From assembly GCA_903837025.1 (NCBI GenBank), contig CAILTC010000131.1, positions 1-6,980 on the forward strand: DNA of 6,980 nt. The letters run 5' to 3'. Below, one piece after another: positions 1 to 5,324 of the stretch. The first letter of the stretch is position 1; each line of letters starts with the position of its first letter. The stretch is from an uncultured Bacteroidota bacterium. Lineage in GTDB: Bacteria; Bacteroidota; Bacteroidia; Flavobacteriales; Flavobacteriaceae. The notes under the pieces were generated by a model. That model made no database searches and was not told the DNA's origin. It saw only the letters and a list, made by a program, of their open reading frames with translations. The position numbers were made by a program, and so were the translations under genes.

Positions 1-115
1 GGCCCACCCACTGCCCCCGGGTGGCATTGCCGAACCACCCGCCGATCCAGCGGCCCAGGCAGAAGCCCAGGGCGATGCAGAGTGGAAAGGAGATGCCCAG
101 GGACCTGAGGTCCTA
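1..115. other. GC-rich foreign segment (probable chimeric join)
   Basis: The first ~115 bases are strongly GC-rich, while everything after about 118 is AT-rich flavobacterial sequence. The change is abrupt and falls inside a reading frame (the secreted-protein start at 195). A short perfect inverted repeat, GGACCT-G-AGGTCC at 101-113, sits next to the change point. The segment most likely belongs to another organism and was joined during amplification, library preparation or assembly. The exact junction is uncertain, between about 105 and 118. Confidence 0.85.
2..112 (-). CDS. fragment of an AtpZ/AtpI-like membrane protein from a GC-rich organism
   Basis: Read on the minus strand from 112 down, the GC-rich piece encodes 37 residues beginning DLRSLGISFPLCIALGFCLG and continuing RWIGGWFGNATRGQWVG. 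Of these codons, 34 of 37 end in G or C, which supports this as the true coding frame of a GC-rich genome. A hydrophobic helix followed by G-R-W-x-G-x-W-F-G resembles the first transmembrane hairpin of small AtpZ/AtpI proteins, which are encoded next to F1Fo ATP synthase genes and assist the synthase. A TAG lies directly upstream in frame (115-113), as expected if the frame is broken by the chimeric join. It has no relation to the neighbouring genes. The family call is recognition by eye from a short fragment; the coding frame is more secure than the name. Confidence 0.45.
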
Positions 116-117
116 GC

Positions 118-195
118 TGTAACAGGTTTTTTGGCAACTTGTGCCTGTACATTCAGCATTCCCAAAAACAATAATAATAGGATTTTAGATTTCAT
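118..195 (-). CDS. secreted protein, N-terminus only (cut by the chimeric join)
   Basis: An ATG at 195-193 opens a frame starting MKSKILLLLFLGMLNVQAQ, a clear signal peptide with a lysine n-region, a leucine-rich core and a probable signal peptidase I site after VQA. It is followed by VAKKPVTA before the sequence changes to GC-rich DNA. The frame stays open through the foreign segment, but those residues (Trp/Ala/Pro rich) are not native. The start lies 29 bp downstream of the cyclophilin-FKBP gene on the same strand, so it is probably the next gene of the gldI operon. The function cannot be read from 26 residues. A Lys/Ala-rich stretch after the signal peptide is seen in other exported flavobacterial proteins, including some isomerases, so a further peptidyl-prolyl isomerase is possible but only a guess. 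Confidence 0.7.
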
Positions 196-224
196 TTCGA
201 ATAATTTTTAAGTATTTGTTTTAG

Positions 225-1337
225 TTATTTAGGCATTGTTTCCAATAATTCGATTTCGAAGATGATGTTGGCATTTGGTGGAATCACTCCGCCAGCTCCA
301 GCTTCACCATAGCCAAGATTAGATGGTATAAAGATAACGGCTTTATCGCCAAAAGATAATTTTTCGATTCCTTCGATAAAACCAGGAATCATTCCATCTT
401 TTTTCCCTGCTTGAAAAGGCAATGGTTGGTAACCATGTTGTGCGGCTCTGTTAGCATCGTATTTTCCAAAAGTTTTGCTAACATCTTCGATACTAGAGTC
501 GAATAAACTTCCGTTTTCTAGAAAACCTGCATAATGAATGAAAATATTGGCACCAGCAACCGGTTTTTTGCCACTACCTTTTTTGGTAATAACATATTGT
601 AAACCAGTGCTTGTTTTAGTTGCTTTGGCTTTTAATCCTGCAAAATAAGCTACTTTTTGGTCTTGAACGGCTTTAAATTTTGAATTTAAAATTGCATCTT
701 CGGCCGCTTTTTTCTTTTGATTTTCAGATTCTATAGCAAAATAATCACGGAATGTTTTTACGGCATCAAACTTTTTGGCTGCTTCACCATTTCGGATGAT
801 AGTCACTTTTGTCATGTAATCATCTTGCTCAATTTTGTTTACAACCTCCATTCCTTTTTCTACAACATGGCCAAAAATAGTATGTTTTCCTTCTAACCAA
901 GGTGTTTCAACATGCGTTATAAAAAACTGACTGCTATTCGTCGCAGGTCCGTTATTGGCCATTGCCAAAACCCCACCTTTATCAAATTTCAGATCAGAAA
1001 TCTCATCTTTAAATTTATATCCGGTATCGCCAGAGCCTGTACCTAAAGGGTCACCACCTTGAATCATAAAATCTTTGATAACTCTGTGAAATTTTAAACC
1101 ATCATAAAATGGTTTATTTTTAAGATGTTCGTCGGTGATAAATTCATTTTTTCCTTCGACCAAAGTCACAAAATTAGCCACCGTTACAGGTGCTTTTTTC
1201 ATGTCTAATTCGACTATTATCGTTCCTTTATTGGTTTCGATTTGGGCGTATAAACCATCAGGAAGGTTGTTTTTTTCGTTTTTACAAGAGTAAAATGAGG
1301 CAATTAGAACGAATACTAATAGGATATTTTTTTTCAT
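225..1337 (-). CDS. dual-domain cyclophilin-FKBP peptidyl-prolyl isomerase, lipoprotein
   Basis: This 370-residue protein should catalyse cis-trans isomerisation of Xaa-Pro bonds in exported proteins. The N-terminus is a lipoprotein signal with a likely lipidated Cys18 (FYSC, a loose lipobox). Residues ~30-182 are a cyclophilin domain with FHRVI (Arg85), FMIQGGD (Phe90, Met91, Gln93), SQFFI (Phe139), Trp147 and His152; these match the catalytic and cyclosporin-contact positions of cyclophilin A, so the domain looks active. Residues ~185-240 form a charged, probably helical linker. Residues ~244-367 are an FKBP domain with IHYAGFL, LFDSS (Asp280), MIPGFIEG (Phe replaces the usual Trp), LGYGEAG (Tyr343) and IIFEIELLE, with extra residues between LFDSS and the LPF strand. 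Such cyclophilin-FKBP fusions are known from flavobacteria. The start codon overlaps the gldI stop by 4 bp (ATGA), indicating one transcript and probable translational coupling. Confidence 0.93.
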   Translation of the reverse strand: MKKNILLVFVLIASFYSCKNEKNNLPDGLYAQIETNKGTIIVELDMKKAPVTVANFVTLVEGKNEFITDEHLKNKPFYDGLKFHRVIKDFMIQGGDPLGTGSGDTGYKFKDEISDLKFDKGGVLAMANNGPATNSSQFFITHVETPWLEGKHTIFGHVVEKGMEVVNKIEQDDYMTKVTIIRNGEAAKKFDAVKTFRDYFAIESENQKKKAAEDAILNSKFKAVQDQKVAYFAGLKAKATKTSTGLQYVITKKGSGKKPVAGANIFIHYAGFLENGSLFDSSIEDVSKTFGKYDANRAAQHGYQPLPFQAGKKDGMIPGFIEGIEKLSFGDKAVIFIPSNLGYGEAGAGGVIPPNANIIFEIELLETMPK

Positions 1338-1978
1338 TTCTTAGTTGTTAAAGAGTCTTTAAATTTGTTTGCGGTAATTATTTGTTTGTTTTTTAGGGTT
1401 TCATTTTTTAGTTGAATTTCTTTTTGGAAAGCTTTTTCATCTATAAAATTATGCAAGGTTACCGTGCATGACAAAGGTTGGTTAGAACCAATTTTTTTGT
1501 CATCACCATGATATCCATAAGCAATATGTGAGGGAAAAAGAAAATTAATTTTCTCGTTTTTGTGCATTAATTTGATGCCTTCTCTCAATCCTGTCATGAT
1601 ATTTTGTTTATCAACAGCATAAGTTTGAGGGCCTAATTCAAGTTCAGAATATATGATAGTTCCTTTGAGGTCTTTTATTTCATAGTCAAAAAATACAACA
1701 TCGCCTTTTTTGGGATTTATTGTATCTGTTTGATTTTTTGAAATATAGGTGTACCAATACCCTTTTTTAGAAGCGGTGTATTTAATGTTTGGATTACTTT
1801 TGATTACGGAATCAATTTGTTTTTCTTCTCCGGCAACCAATTTCTTGTTTCGTGCTATCGACTTTTTCATAAAAGTTCCAGAGGTTTGCGATATAGGTCT
1901 TCTAGCTTCCTGATGTTGTTTACAACTAGAAACTAAAATAAATGCAAATAGGATTACCAATAATTTATATTCTTTCAT
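1334..1978 (-). CDS. gldI: gliding motility lipoprotein GldI (FKBP-type isomerase fold)
   Basis: This 214-residue lipoprotein is recognised as GldI, required for gliding and chitin use in Flavobacterium johnsoniae and thought to fold envelope proteins of the motility/type IX secretion apparatus. The signal ends VSSC (Cys19) and is followed by KQHQEARRPISQTSGTFM, a stretch I associate with GldI. Residues ~25-88 are an extended N-terminal region. An FKBP-like domain spans ~90-178 (GDVVFFDYE, MTGLREGI, PSHIAYGY, CTVTLHNF). Lys-rich helices run to the C-terminus. The catalytic pocket is partly changed: the usual FDSS motif reads IYSE, so the key Asp is missing, although tyrosines at 99 and 154 remain. 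Isomerase activity may be weak or absent. It overlaps the downstream cyclophilin-FKBP gene by 4 bp and follows the DHH phosphoesterase gene on the same strand, with a possible microprotein gene filling the gap. Confidence 0.9.
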   Translation of the reverse strand: MKEYKLLVILFAFILVSSCKQHQEARRPISQTSGTFMKKSIARNKKLVAGEEKQIDSVIKSNPNIKYTASKKGYWYTYISKNQTDTINPKKGDVVFFDYEIKDLKGTIIYSELELGPQTYAVDKQNIMTGLREGIKLMHKNEKINFLFPSHIAYGYHGDDKKIGSNQPLSCTVTLHNFIDEKAFQKEIQLKNETLKNKQIITANKFKDSLTTKK

Positions 1979-1988
1979 ATTTGTAAAT

Positions 1989-2072
1989 TTATTTTTCAGC
2001 GGCCATATATGGTATTGCCTTTTTATTTATTGGTTTTTGCTTACGAAAACGTCTTGTTAGTGGCGATTTCAT
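1989..2072 (-). CDS. candidate 27-residue basic microprotein between the DHH gene and gldI
   Basis: The 101-bp gap between the DHH phosphoesterase stop and the gldI start holds an ATG-to-TAA frame that almost fills it: 7 bp after the upstream stop and 10 bp before the gldI ATG. It begins MKSPLTRRFRKQKP and ends PYMAAEK. It has nine Lys/Arg residues against one Glu, concentrated in RRFRKQK, and no signal peptide or membrane segment, so the product would be cytoplasmic or nucleic-acid binding if made. The snug operon-like spacing favours a real gene, and translation could help ribosomes reach gldI. There is no clear Shine-Dalgarno site, as is usual in Bacteroidota. I do not recognise the family; a chance frame in spacer DNA remains possible. 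Confidence 0.4.
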   Translation of the reverse strand: MKSPLTRRFRKQKPINKKAIPYMAAEK

Positions 2073-2073
2073 A
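2061..2073. repeat. 13-bp repeat TGGCGATTTCATA, copy 1
   Basis: TGGCGATTTCATA occurs here and again at 3158-3170, in the spacers before gldI and before the DHH gene respectively. Read on the minus strand, both copies are TATGAAATCGCCA, which opens a short frame beginning MKSP in each spacer: the microprotein candidate here, and a 10-codon frame at 3137-3169. Confidence 0.5.
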
Positions 2074-2079
2074 ACTAAT

Positions 2080-3084
2080 TTATATTTTTAGTTTGCTCAC
2101 CAAGTCTTCAAATTTCTGGACGGTTTCTTCTATTGAAACATCCGATTTTCCTCCGGCAGCATTGCGATGTCCGCCACCATTAAAATAGGATCTTGCAAAT
2201 TGATTTACATCAAAATCACCTTGTGAACGGAACGAAATCTTGATGATTTTCTCTTCTTTGTTTTCGATAAAAATAGCTGTAAATACAATTCCTTTTATGC
2301 TTAAACCATAATTGACAATGCCTTCGGTATCCCCTTTTATATGGTCAAAAGTGTCTAATTCTTCTTGTGTAAGCGTGGTGTAAGCCGTATTTTTATCGGC
2401 CAAAACCTTCATGTTTTGAAGAGCTCTTCCTAATAATTGTAATCTTCCGTACGAACTATTATCAAAAAGTAAGGTTGGTATTTCCGTGTTTTCTACACCT
2501 AAATCAATCAAGTCGGCAATGATTCTGTGCGTTGTTCCAGTTGTTTTAGGGAAACGAAACGATCCTGAATCGGTTAGAATTCCGGTATAAATACAGGTTC
2601 CGATAGTTTTGTCGATATCTGATTTTTTTCCAAGAAATGAAATGAAATTATACAACATTTCGCAAGTCGAACCAAAAGCAGTATCTGAATACCTAACTGC
2701 CGCATAATCATCTGGTGATTGATGGTGGTCGATCATTACAAACGGCGCTTTTAGGGTGCTCAGTACATTTTCCATTTCGCCCACGCGATGCAAAGCGTTA
2801 AAATCTAGTGTGAAAATAAGTTGGGCTTCTTCAAGTATTTTGGTACAGTTTTTTTTGTCTTTTTCGAATATTTTAACGGTTTCTGAACCTGGCATCCAAG
2901 CTAGGAAATCGGGAAATTCATTAGGAGAAACGACAACTGGATGCTGGTTGTTTTTGAGTAAAAAGTGATATAATCCAAGGGTTGAACCCATTGCATCACC
3001 ATCAGGACCGCGGTGTGGAATTATGGCAATTTTTTTTGGCGTTGCTAACAACTGCTGTATCGCTTGTATGTCTTGTTCTTTCAT
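2080..3084 (-). CDS. DHH/DHHA1 family phosphoesterase (NrnA-like oligoribonuclease / pAp phosphatase)
   Basis: This cytoplasmic metal-dependent phosphoesterase has 334 residues, a normal length for the NrnA family. Family members degrade very short RNAs (nanoRNAs) and in many cases dephosphorylate pAp; some relatives act on cyclic-dinucleotide products. The DHH domain carries motif I PHRGPDGDAMGS (~23-34), motif II LDFN (~93-96), motif III MIDHH (~117-121) and motif IV TGILTDSGSFRF (~167-178), giving the expected metal-binding Asp and His residues. The C-terminal DHHA1 substrate-binding domain ends in GGGHRNAAGG (~303-312). I place the start at MKEQDIQ (3084), where homology-like sequence begins. 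A longer in-frame start at 3126 would add 14 poorly conserved residues and begin inside the long inverted repeat. It is probably the first gene of the minus-strand cluster leading to gldI. The exact substrate cannot be decided from sequence. Confidence 0.92.
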   Translation of the reverse strand: MKEQDIQAIQQLLATPKKIAIIPHRGPDGDAMGSTLGLYHFLLKNNQHPVVVSPNEFPDFLAWMPGSETVKIFEKDKKNCTKILEEAQLIFTLDFNALHRVGEMENVLSTLKAPFVMIDHHQSPDDYAAVRYSDTAFGSTCEMLYNFISFLGKKSDIDKTIGTCIYTGILTDSGSFRFPKTTGTTHRIIADLIDLGVENTEIPTLLFDNSSYGRLQLLGRALQNMKVLADKNTAYTTLTQEELDTFDHIKGDTEGIVNYGLSIKGIVFTAIFIENKEEKIIKISFRSQGDFDVNQFARSYFNGGGHRNAAGGKSDVSIEETVQKFEDLVSKLKI

Positions 3085-3113
3085 GTGAAGATAATACTTT
3101 TTTTTATTGGAAC

Positions 3114-3169
3114 ATGGAATCGCCATTCTTCATTCCTTATATGGTCATTTTGAAGAATGGCGATTTCAT
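3114..3169 (-). repeat. 19-bp inverted repeat (stem-loop) upstream of the DHH gene
   Basis: The arms 3114-3132 and 3151-3169 are complementary at 18 of 19 positions (15 contiguous, 3118-3132 with 3151-3165) around an 18-base loop. It could fold stably in RNA in either direction. It lies ~30 bases before the DHH start and ~70 bases after the CLC stop, both on the minus strand. No T-tract follows in the minus direction, so it is not a canonical intrinsic terminator. It may be a 5' untranslated-region structure, an RNA processing site or a dispersed intergenic palindrome. The promoter-distal arm contains the second TGGCGATTTCATA copy. Confidence 0.75.
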
Positions 3170-3238
3170 AGTTTGCGAATTTACATTTTTTTGTGTTAAT
3201 GCTAAAATCATTTTAACAATTAACAAACTTTTACGATT

Positions 3239-4486
3239 CTATAAATCCTCTAAATTTTGTCTTTTAAAACGCTGATACAATTTGTATTTAGCCCCTTTTA
3301 CAATTTGAGAATGATAAATCCCCACAGAACCCGAAGAAAAATATGCAACTACACAAGCAATGCCAATGAATACGCCACTTTCGATCCCGAAAAGTTCTAT
3401 TCCCATAATCGTGCAAGCAATAGGTGTGTGGGTGGCACCCGAAAAAACGGCTACAAATCCCATTCCTGCCAAAAGTGCAATGGGCAAAGGTACAACGAGC
3501 GATAATGCGCTTCCGAGAGTGGCACCAACGAAGAAAAGTGGGGTTACTTCGCCACCTTTGAATCCTGCACCAAGCGTAAATCCTGTAAAAAGTATTTTGA
3601 GCAAGAAATCATACCAATTATTTGGAGTTGAAAACGCATCAACAATCATTGGCACGCCCAATCCGATATATTTTGTAGTACTTATAAAGTAAATGGTGAT
3701 GGCCAAAATAATTCCTCCAACAAAAGGTCGAAGTGGTGGATATTTTATAGTTTTCGAAAATAAATTCCCCCAAAAGTGAGTCGTTCTTGAAAACAACATC
3801 GAGGCGAATCCGAATAAAATACTAACGAATAGAACCCAAAGAAACGTTTTTGAAGTCATTTCGGGTACCATTGGTATTTGGTAATGGGTATGTTTTACCT
3901 GCCAAAATTCAACGGTGAAATAAGCGATATAAGCCACCAAAAAAGATAAAATAATACTTCTGAAATTGATTTTCGAAAAGTATAAAACTTCCAAAGCAAA
4001 TAAGGCTCCCGCCAAAGGTGTCCCGAAAATAGAAGCAAATCCGGCACTTATTCCGAGAATTATAATTGTTTTTCTTTCGGAATTATCCAATTTGAAAATA
4101 CCAGTAAATTGGTCGGCAATGGCGCCGCCCATTTGTACTGCGGTTCCTTCGCGACCAGCAGAACCACCAAAAAGATGCGTGATTAATGTGCCAAAAAGCA
4201 CTAAAGGTGCCATTTTTAAAGGAATCGTTTTTTGCGGATTTTCGTATTCTTCCAGCAATAAGTTATTGCCTTTTACAGCGTTTTTGCCTAGATAATAATA
4301 CGTTAGACCAATGGCGAATCCGCCAATTGGCAAAAGCCAAATAATCCAAAGATTATGGGATCTGATTTGGGTAACGTATTCTAAAGCGACTAAAAAAAAG
4401 GCAGAAGCTGAACCAGAAAAAATGCCTATTAAAACACAAATAGAAATCCATTTGAGTAGGAGGAAGGCATTTTTTTTTAGATTCAT
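3239..4486 (-). CDS. CLC-F-type fluoride/proton antiporter
   Basis: This inner-membrane transporter of the CLC superfamily probably exports fluoride in exchange for protons. Many hydrophobic helices span the protein. CLC-F features are visible (numbering from the 4486 start): the selectivity loop reads G-N-N-L (~73-76) instead of GSGIP of chloride CLCs; GREGT (~111-115) provides the gating Glu113; GGEVT (~311-315) gives Glu313 and Thr315, matching the Glu-x-Thr pair of characterised CLC-F proteins; and GIYHSQ supplies a tyrosine near 391. At 415 residues with no cytoplasmic CBS domain, the length fits CLC-F. I prefer ATG 4486, because the alternative ATG at 4504 abuts a palindrome and leaves no room for ribosome binding. 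No fluoride riboswitch is visible in the short upstream spacer. A generic chloride-type CLC is the alternative, made unlikely by the GNN and E-x-T residues. Confidence 0.87.
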   Translation of the reverse strand: MNLKKNAFLLLKWISICVLIGIFSGSASAFFLVALEYVTQIRSHNLWIIWLLPIGGFAIGLTYYYLGKNAVKGNNLLLEEYENPQKTIPLKMAPLVLFGTLITHLFGGSAGREGTAVQMGGAIADQFTGIFKLDNSERKTIIILGISAGFASIFGTPLAGALFALEVLYFSKINFRSIILSFLVAYIAYFTVEFWQVKHTHYQIPMVPEMTSKTFLWVLFVSILFGFASMLFSRTTHFWGNLFSKTIKYPPLRPFVGGIILAITIYFISTTKYIGLGVPMIVDAFSTPNNWYDFLLKILFTGFTLGAGFKGGEVTPLFFVGATLGSALSLVVPLPIALLAGMGFVAVFSGATHTPIACTIMGIELFGIESGVFIGIACVVAYFSSGSVGIYHSQIVKGAKYKLYQRFKRQNLEDL

Positions 4487-4504
4487 TAGGTTGTTTTTTG
4501 TCAT

Positions 4505-4533
4505 ACCTGACAGGTTTTAAAAACCTGTCAGGT
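4505..4533. repeat. perfect 14-bp inverted repeat between the Rid and CLC genes
   Basis: ACCTGACAGGTTTT (4505-4518) is exactly complementary to 4520-4533 around a single central A. As RNA it gives a ~10-bp GC-containing stem with an AT loop. It occupies most of the 64-bp spacer between the Rid-family stop (4551) and the preferred CLC start (4486). It could end Rid transcription or lie in the CLC leader, but no T-tract follows on the minus strand. From memory, CCTGACAGG/CCTGTCAGG palindromes are common between genes in flavobacterial genomes, so this may be a dispersed intergenic repeat. A dyad-binding regulator site is another possibility. Confidence 0.8.
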
Positions 4534-4550
4534 GTATTAATTGAAATAAT

Positions 4551-4937
4551 TTACTCCGAAACAATAGCCGTAAATTCAATTTCTACCAAATATTCTGGAG
4601 CTACAAGTTTACTCACTTCATAAAAACCAGTTGCTGGTTTTATGGATCCAAAAAATTTGGCATGTGCTCTGGCAACATCTTCAAAACTGGTGATTTCGGT
4701 TGTGAAAATTCGAGTACGAATAACATCTTTCATTCCTGAATTAAGTTCTTCCAGCACTTTTTCTATTCTTTCAAGAACATTTAAAGTTTGTGCATACGCA
4801 TCATCAGCTTTCACTTTTTCGCCATCAACAATAGCTACTGTACCAGATACTTCAATAACATTTCCAATTCGTACCGCACGACAATAACCCATTTTGTCTT
4901 CCCAAGGTGATCCAGTCAAGATATTTTTTCTTTTCAT
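4551..4937 (-). CDS. Rid (YjgF/YER057c/UK114) family protein lacking the catalytic Arg
   Basis: This 128-residue cytoplasmic protein has the Rid fold, which forms trimers with ligand sites between subunits. Canonical RidA hydrolyses reactive enamine/imine intermediates (such as 2-aminoacrylate) released by PLP enzymes. The family pattern is clear: NILTGSPWEDKMGYCRAV, VIEVSGTVA, DAYAQTLNVLERIEKVL, DVIRTRIF, ARAHAKFF and LVEIEFTAI (Glu120). The arginine that binds the carboxylate in RidA, in a PxR context, is replaced by Thr103 in KPATGFYEV. This places the protein in a subgroup of YjgF-like proteins with a PAT motif, for which deaminase activity should not be assumed. The physiological substrate is unknown. 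It lies upstream of the CLC gene on the same strand, separated by a palindrome, and a functional link is not evident. The start at 4937 fits the family N-terminus. Confidence 0.9.
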   Translation of the reverse strand: MKRKNILTGSPWEDKMGYCRAVRIGNVIEVSGTVAIVDGEKVKADDAYAQTLNVLERIEKVLEELNSGMKDVIRTRIFTTEITSFEDVARAHAKFFGSIKPATGFYEVSKLVAPEYLVEIEFTAIVSE

Positions 4938-5048
4938 TTTGTTTTTTTAAGGTATTAAGCTGATTTTTAAATGGTTTAAAACTCAATAGGAGTTTTGATA
5001 ATTTTCTGCAATTTATAAAAAATAGAGAAATAAAAAACACTGAATTTT

Positions 5049-5079
5049 ATTAAAAAGTTCAATCGCATTAAAAAGTTCA
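5049..5079. repeat. 13-bp direct repeat, 18-bp period
   Basis: ATTAAAAAGTTCA occurs at 5049-5061 and again at 5067-5079, separated by TCGCA-type spacer bases. The 18-bp period is not an exact number of helical turns. The repeat sits ~110 bp upstream of the Rid start and ~250 bp upstream of the first secreted-protein gene, so it could be an operator, but low-complexity AT-rich DNA gives such repeats readily. Confidence 0.45.
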
Positions 5080-5279
5080 GACTTGGTTTATATAAGGTTT
5101 ATTTTTTTAGCTAATGGTTTCCACAGATTTTAATAACAGAAAACAGAAAACCTTTTAATTTATGCTAAAATAGTTGATTTTTTTTTTTTGATTTAAAGCA
5201 TTAATTTAAGAATGATTTATGCTATAAAATGTAATAAATCGGATAAGAGAAGGTTATAAACTATAGTCCAGTTGTTTTT

Positions 5280-5288
5280 TATAATTTG
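5280..5288 (+). promoter_or_regulatory. weak candidate -7 element for the first secreted paralogue
   Basis: TATAATTTG resembles the Bacteroidota -7 consensus TAnnTTTG with one extra spacer base. It ends 36 bases before the ATG at 5325, a plausible leader length. No TTG at the expected -33 distance is evident, so the call is tentative. Confidence 0.25.
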
Positions 5289-5324
5289 AAAAGAGGAACG
5301 CTAATTGATTAAGAGCCAAAAGTT

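Larger units (their letters stand above)
4938..5324. other. AT-rich divergent intergenic region
   Basis: This 387-bp gap separates the minus-strand Rid gene from the plus-strand tandem secreted genes and should hold promoters for both. I see a 13-bp direct repeat (5049-5079), a T12 run (5178-5189) and a weak promoter-like element near 5280. Short frames are present (for example a 14-codon frame near 5115), but none has coding character. No riboswitch or small-RNA structure is recognisable by eye. Confidence 0.6.

Noticed and set aside
2..130. Plus-strand open frame and fused minus-strand frame across the GC-rich segment
   Set aside because: Both stay open only because GC-rich DNA has few stops. 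The minus-strand frame with 34/37 GC-ending codons is the coding one, and the join is artefactual.
3085..3126. N-terminal extension of the DHH protein from ATG 3126
   Set aside because: The extra 14 residues (MAIPCSNKKKYYLH) are not family-like, and the start falls inside the long inverted repeat; ATG 3084 fits the family better.
3158..3170. Resemblance of GGCGAT to the start of a fluoride riboswitch near the CLC gene
   Set aside because: It lies downstream of the CLC gene, on the wrong strand, and lacks the rest of the motif (pseudoknot and second stem); the same bases recur at 2061-2073.
3176..3183. TAAATTCG on the minus strand as a -7 element for the DHH cluster
   Set aside because: It has one mismatch to TAnnTTTG, and the nearest upstream TTG is about 33 bases away, outside the accepted spacing.
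2982..4520. Plus-strand open frames opposite the DHH and CLC genes
   Set aside because: They are antisense shadows of clearly conserved coding sequence with no recognisable protein features.
4852..5040. Minus-strand 62-codon frame overlapping the Rid N-terminus
   Set aside because: It is in another frame of the Rid gene start and of AT-rich spacer; it has no domain-like features and conflicts with a well-conserved gene.
5115..5159. 14-codon plus-strand frame in the divergent intergenic region
   Set aside because: It is short, in AT-rich spacer, with no operon context or unusual composition.
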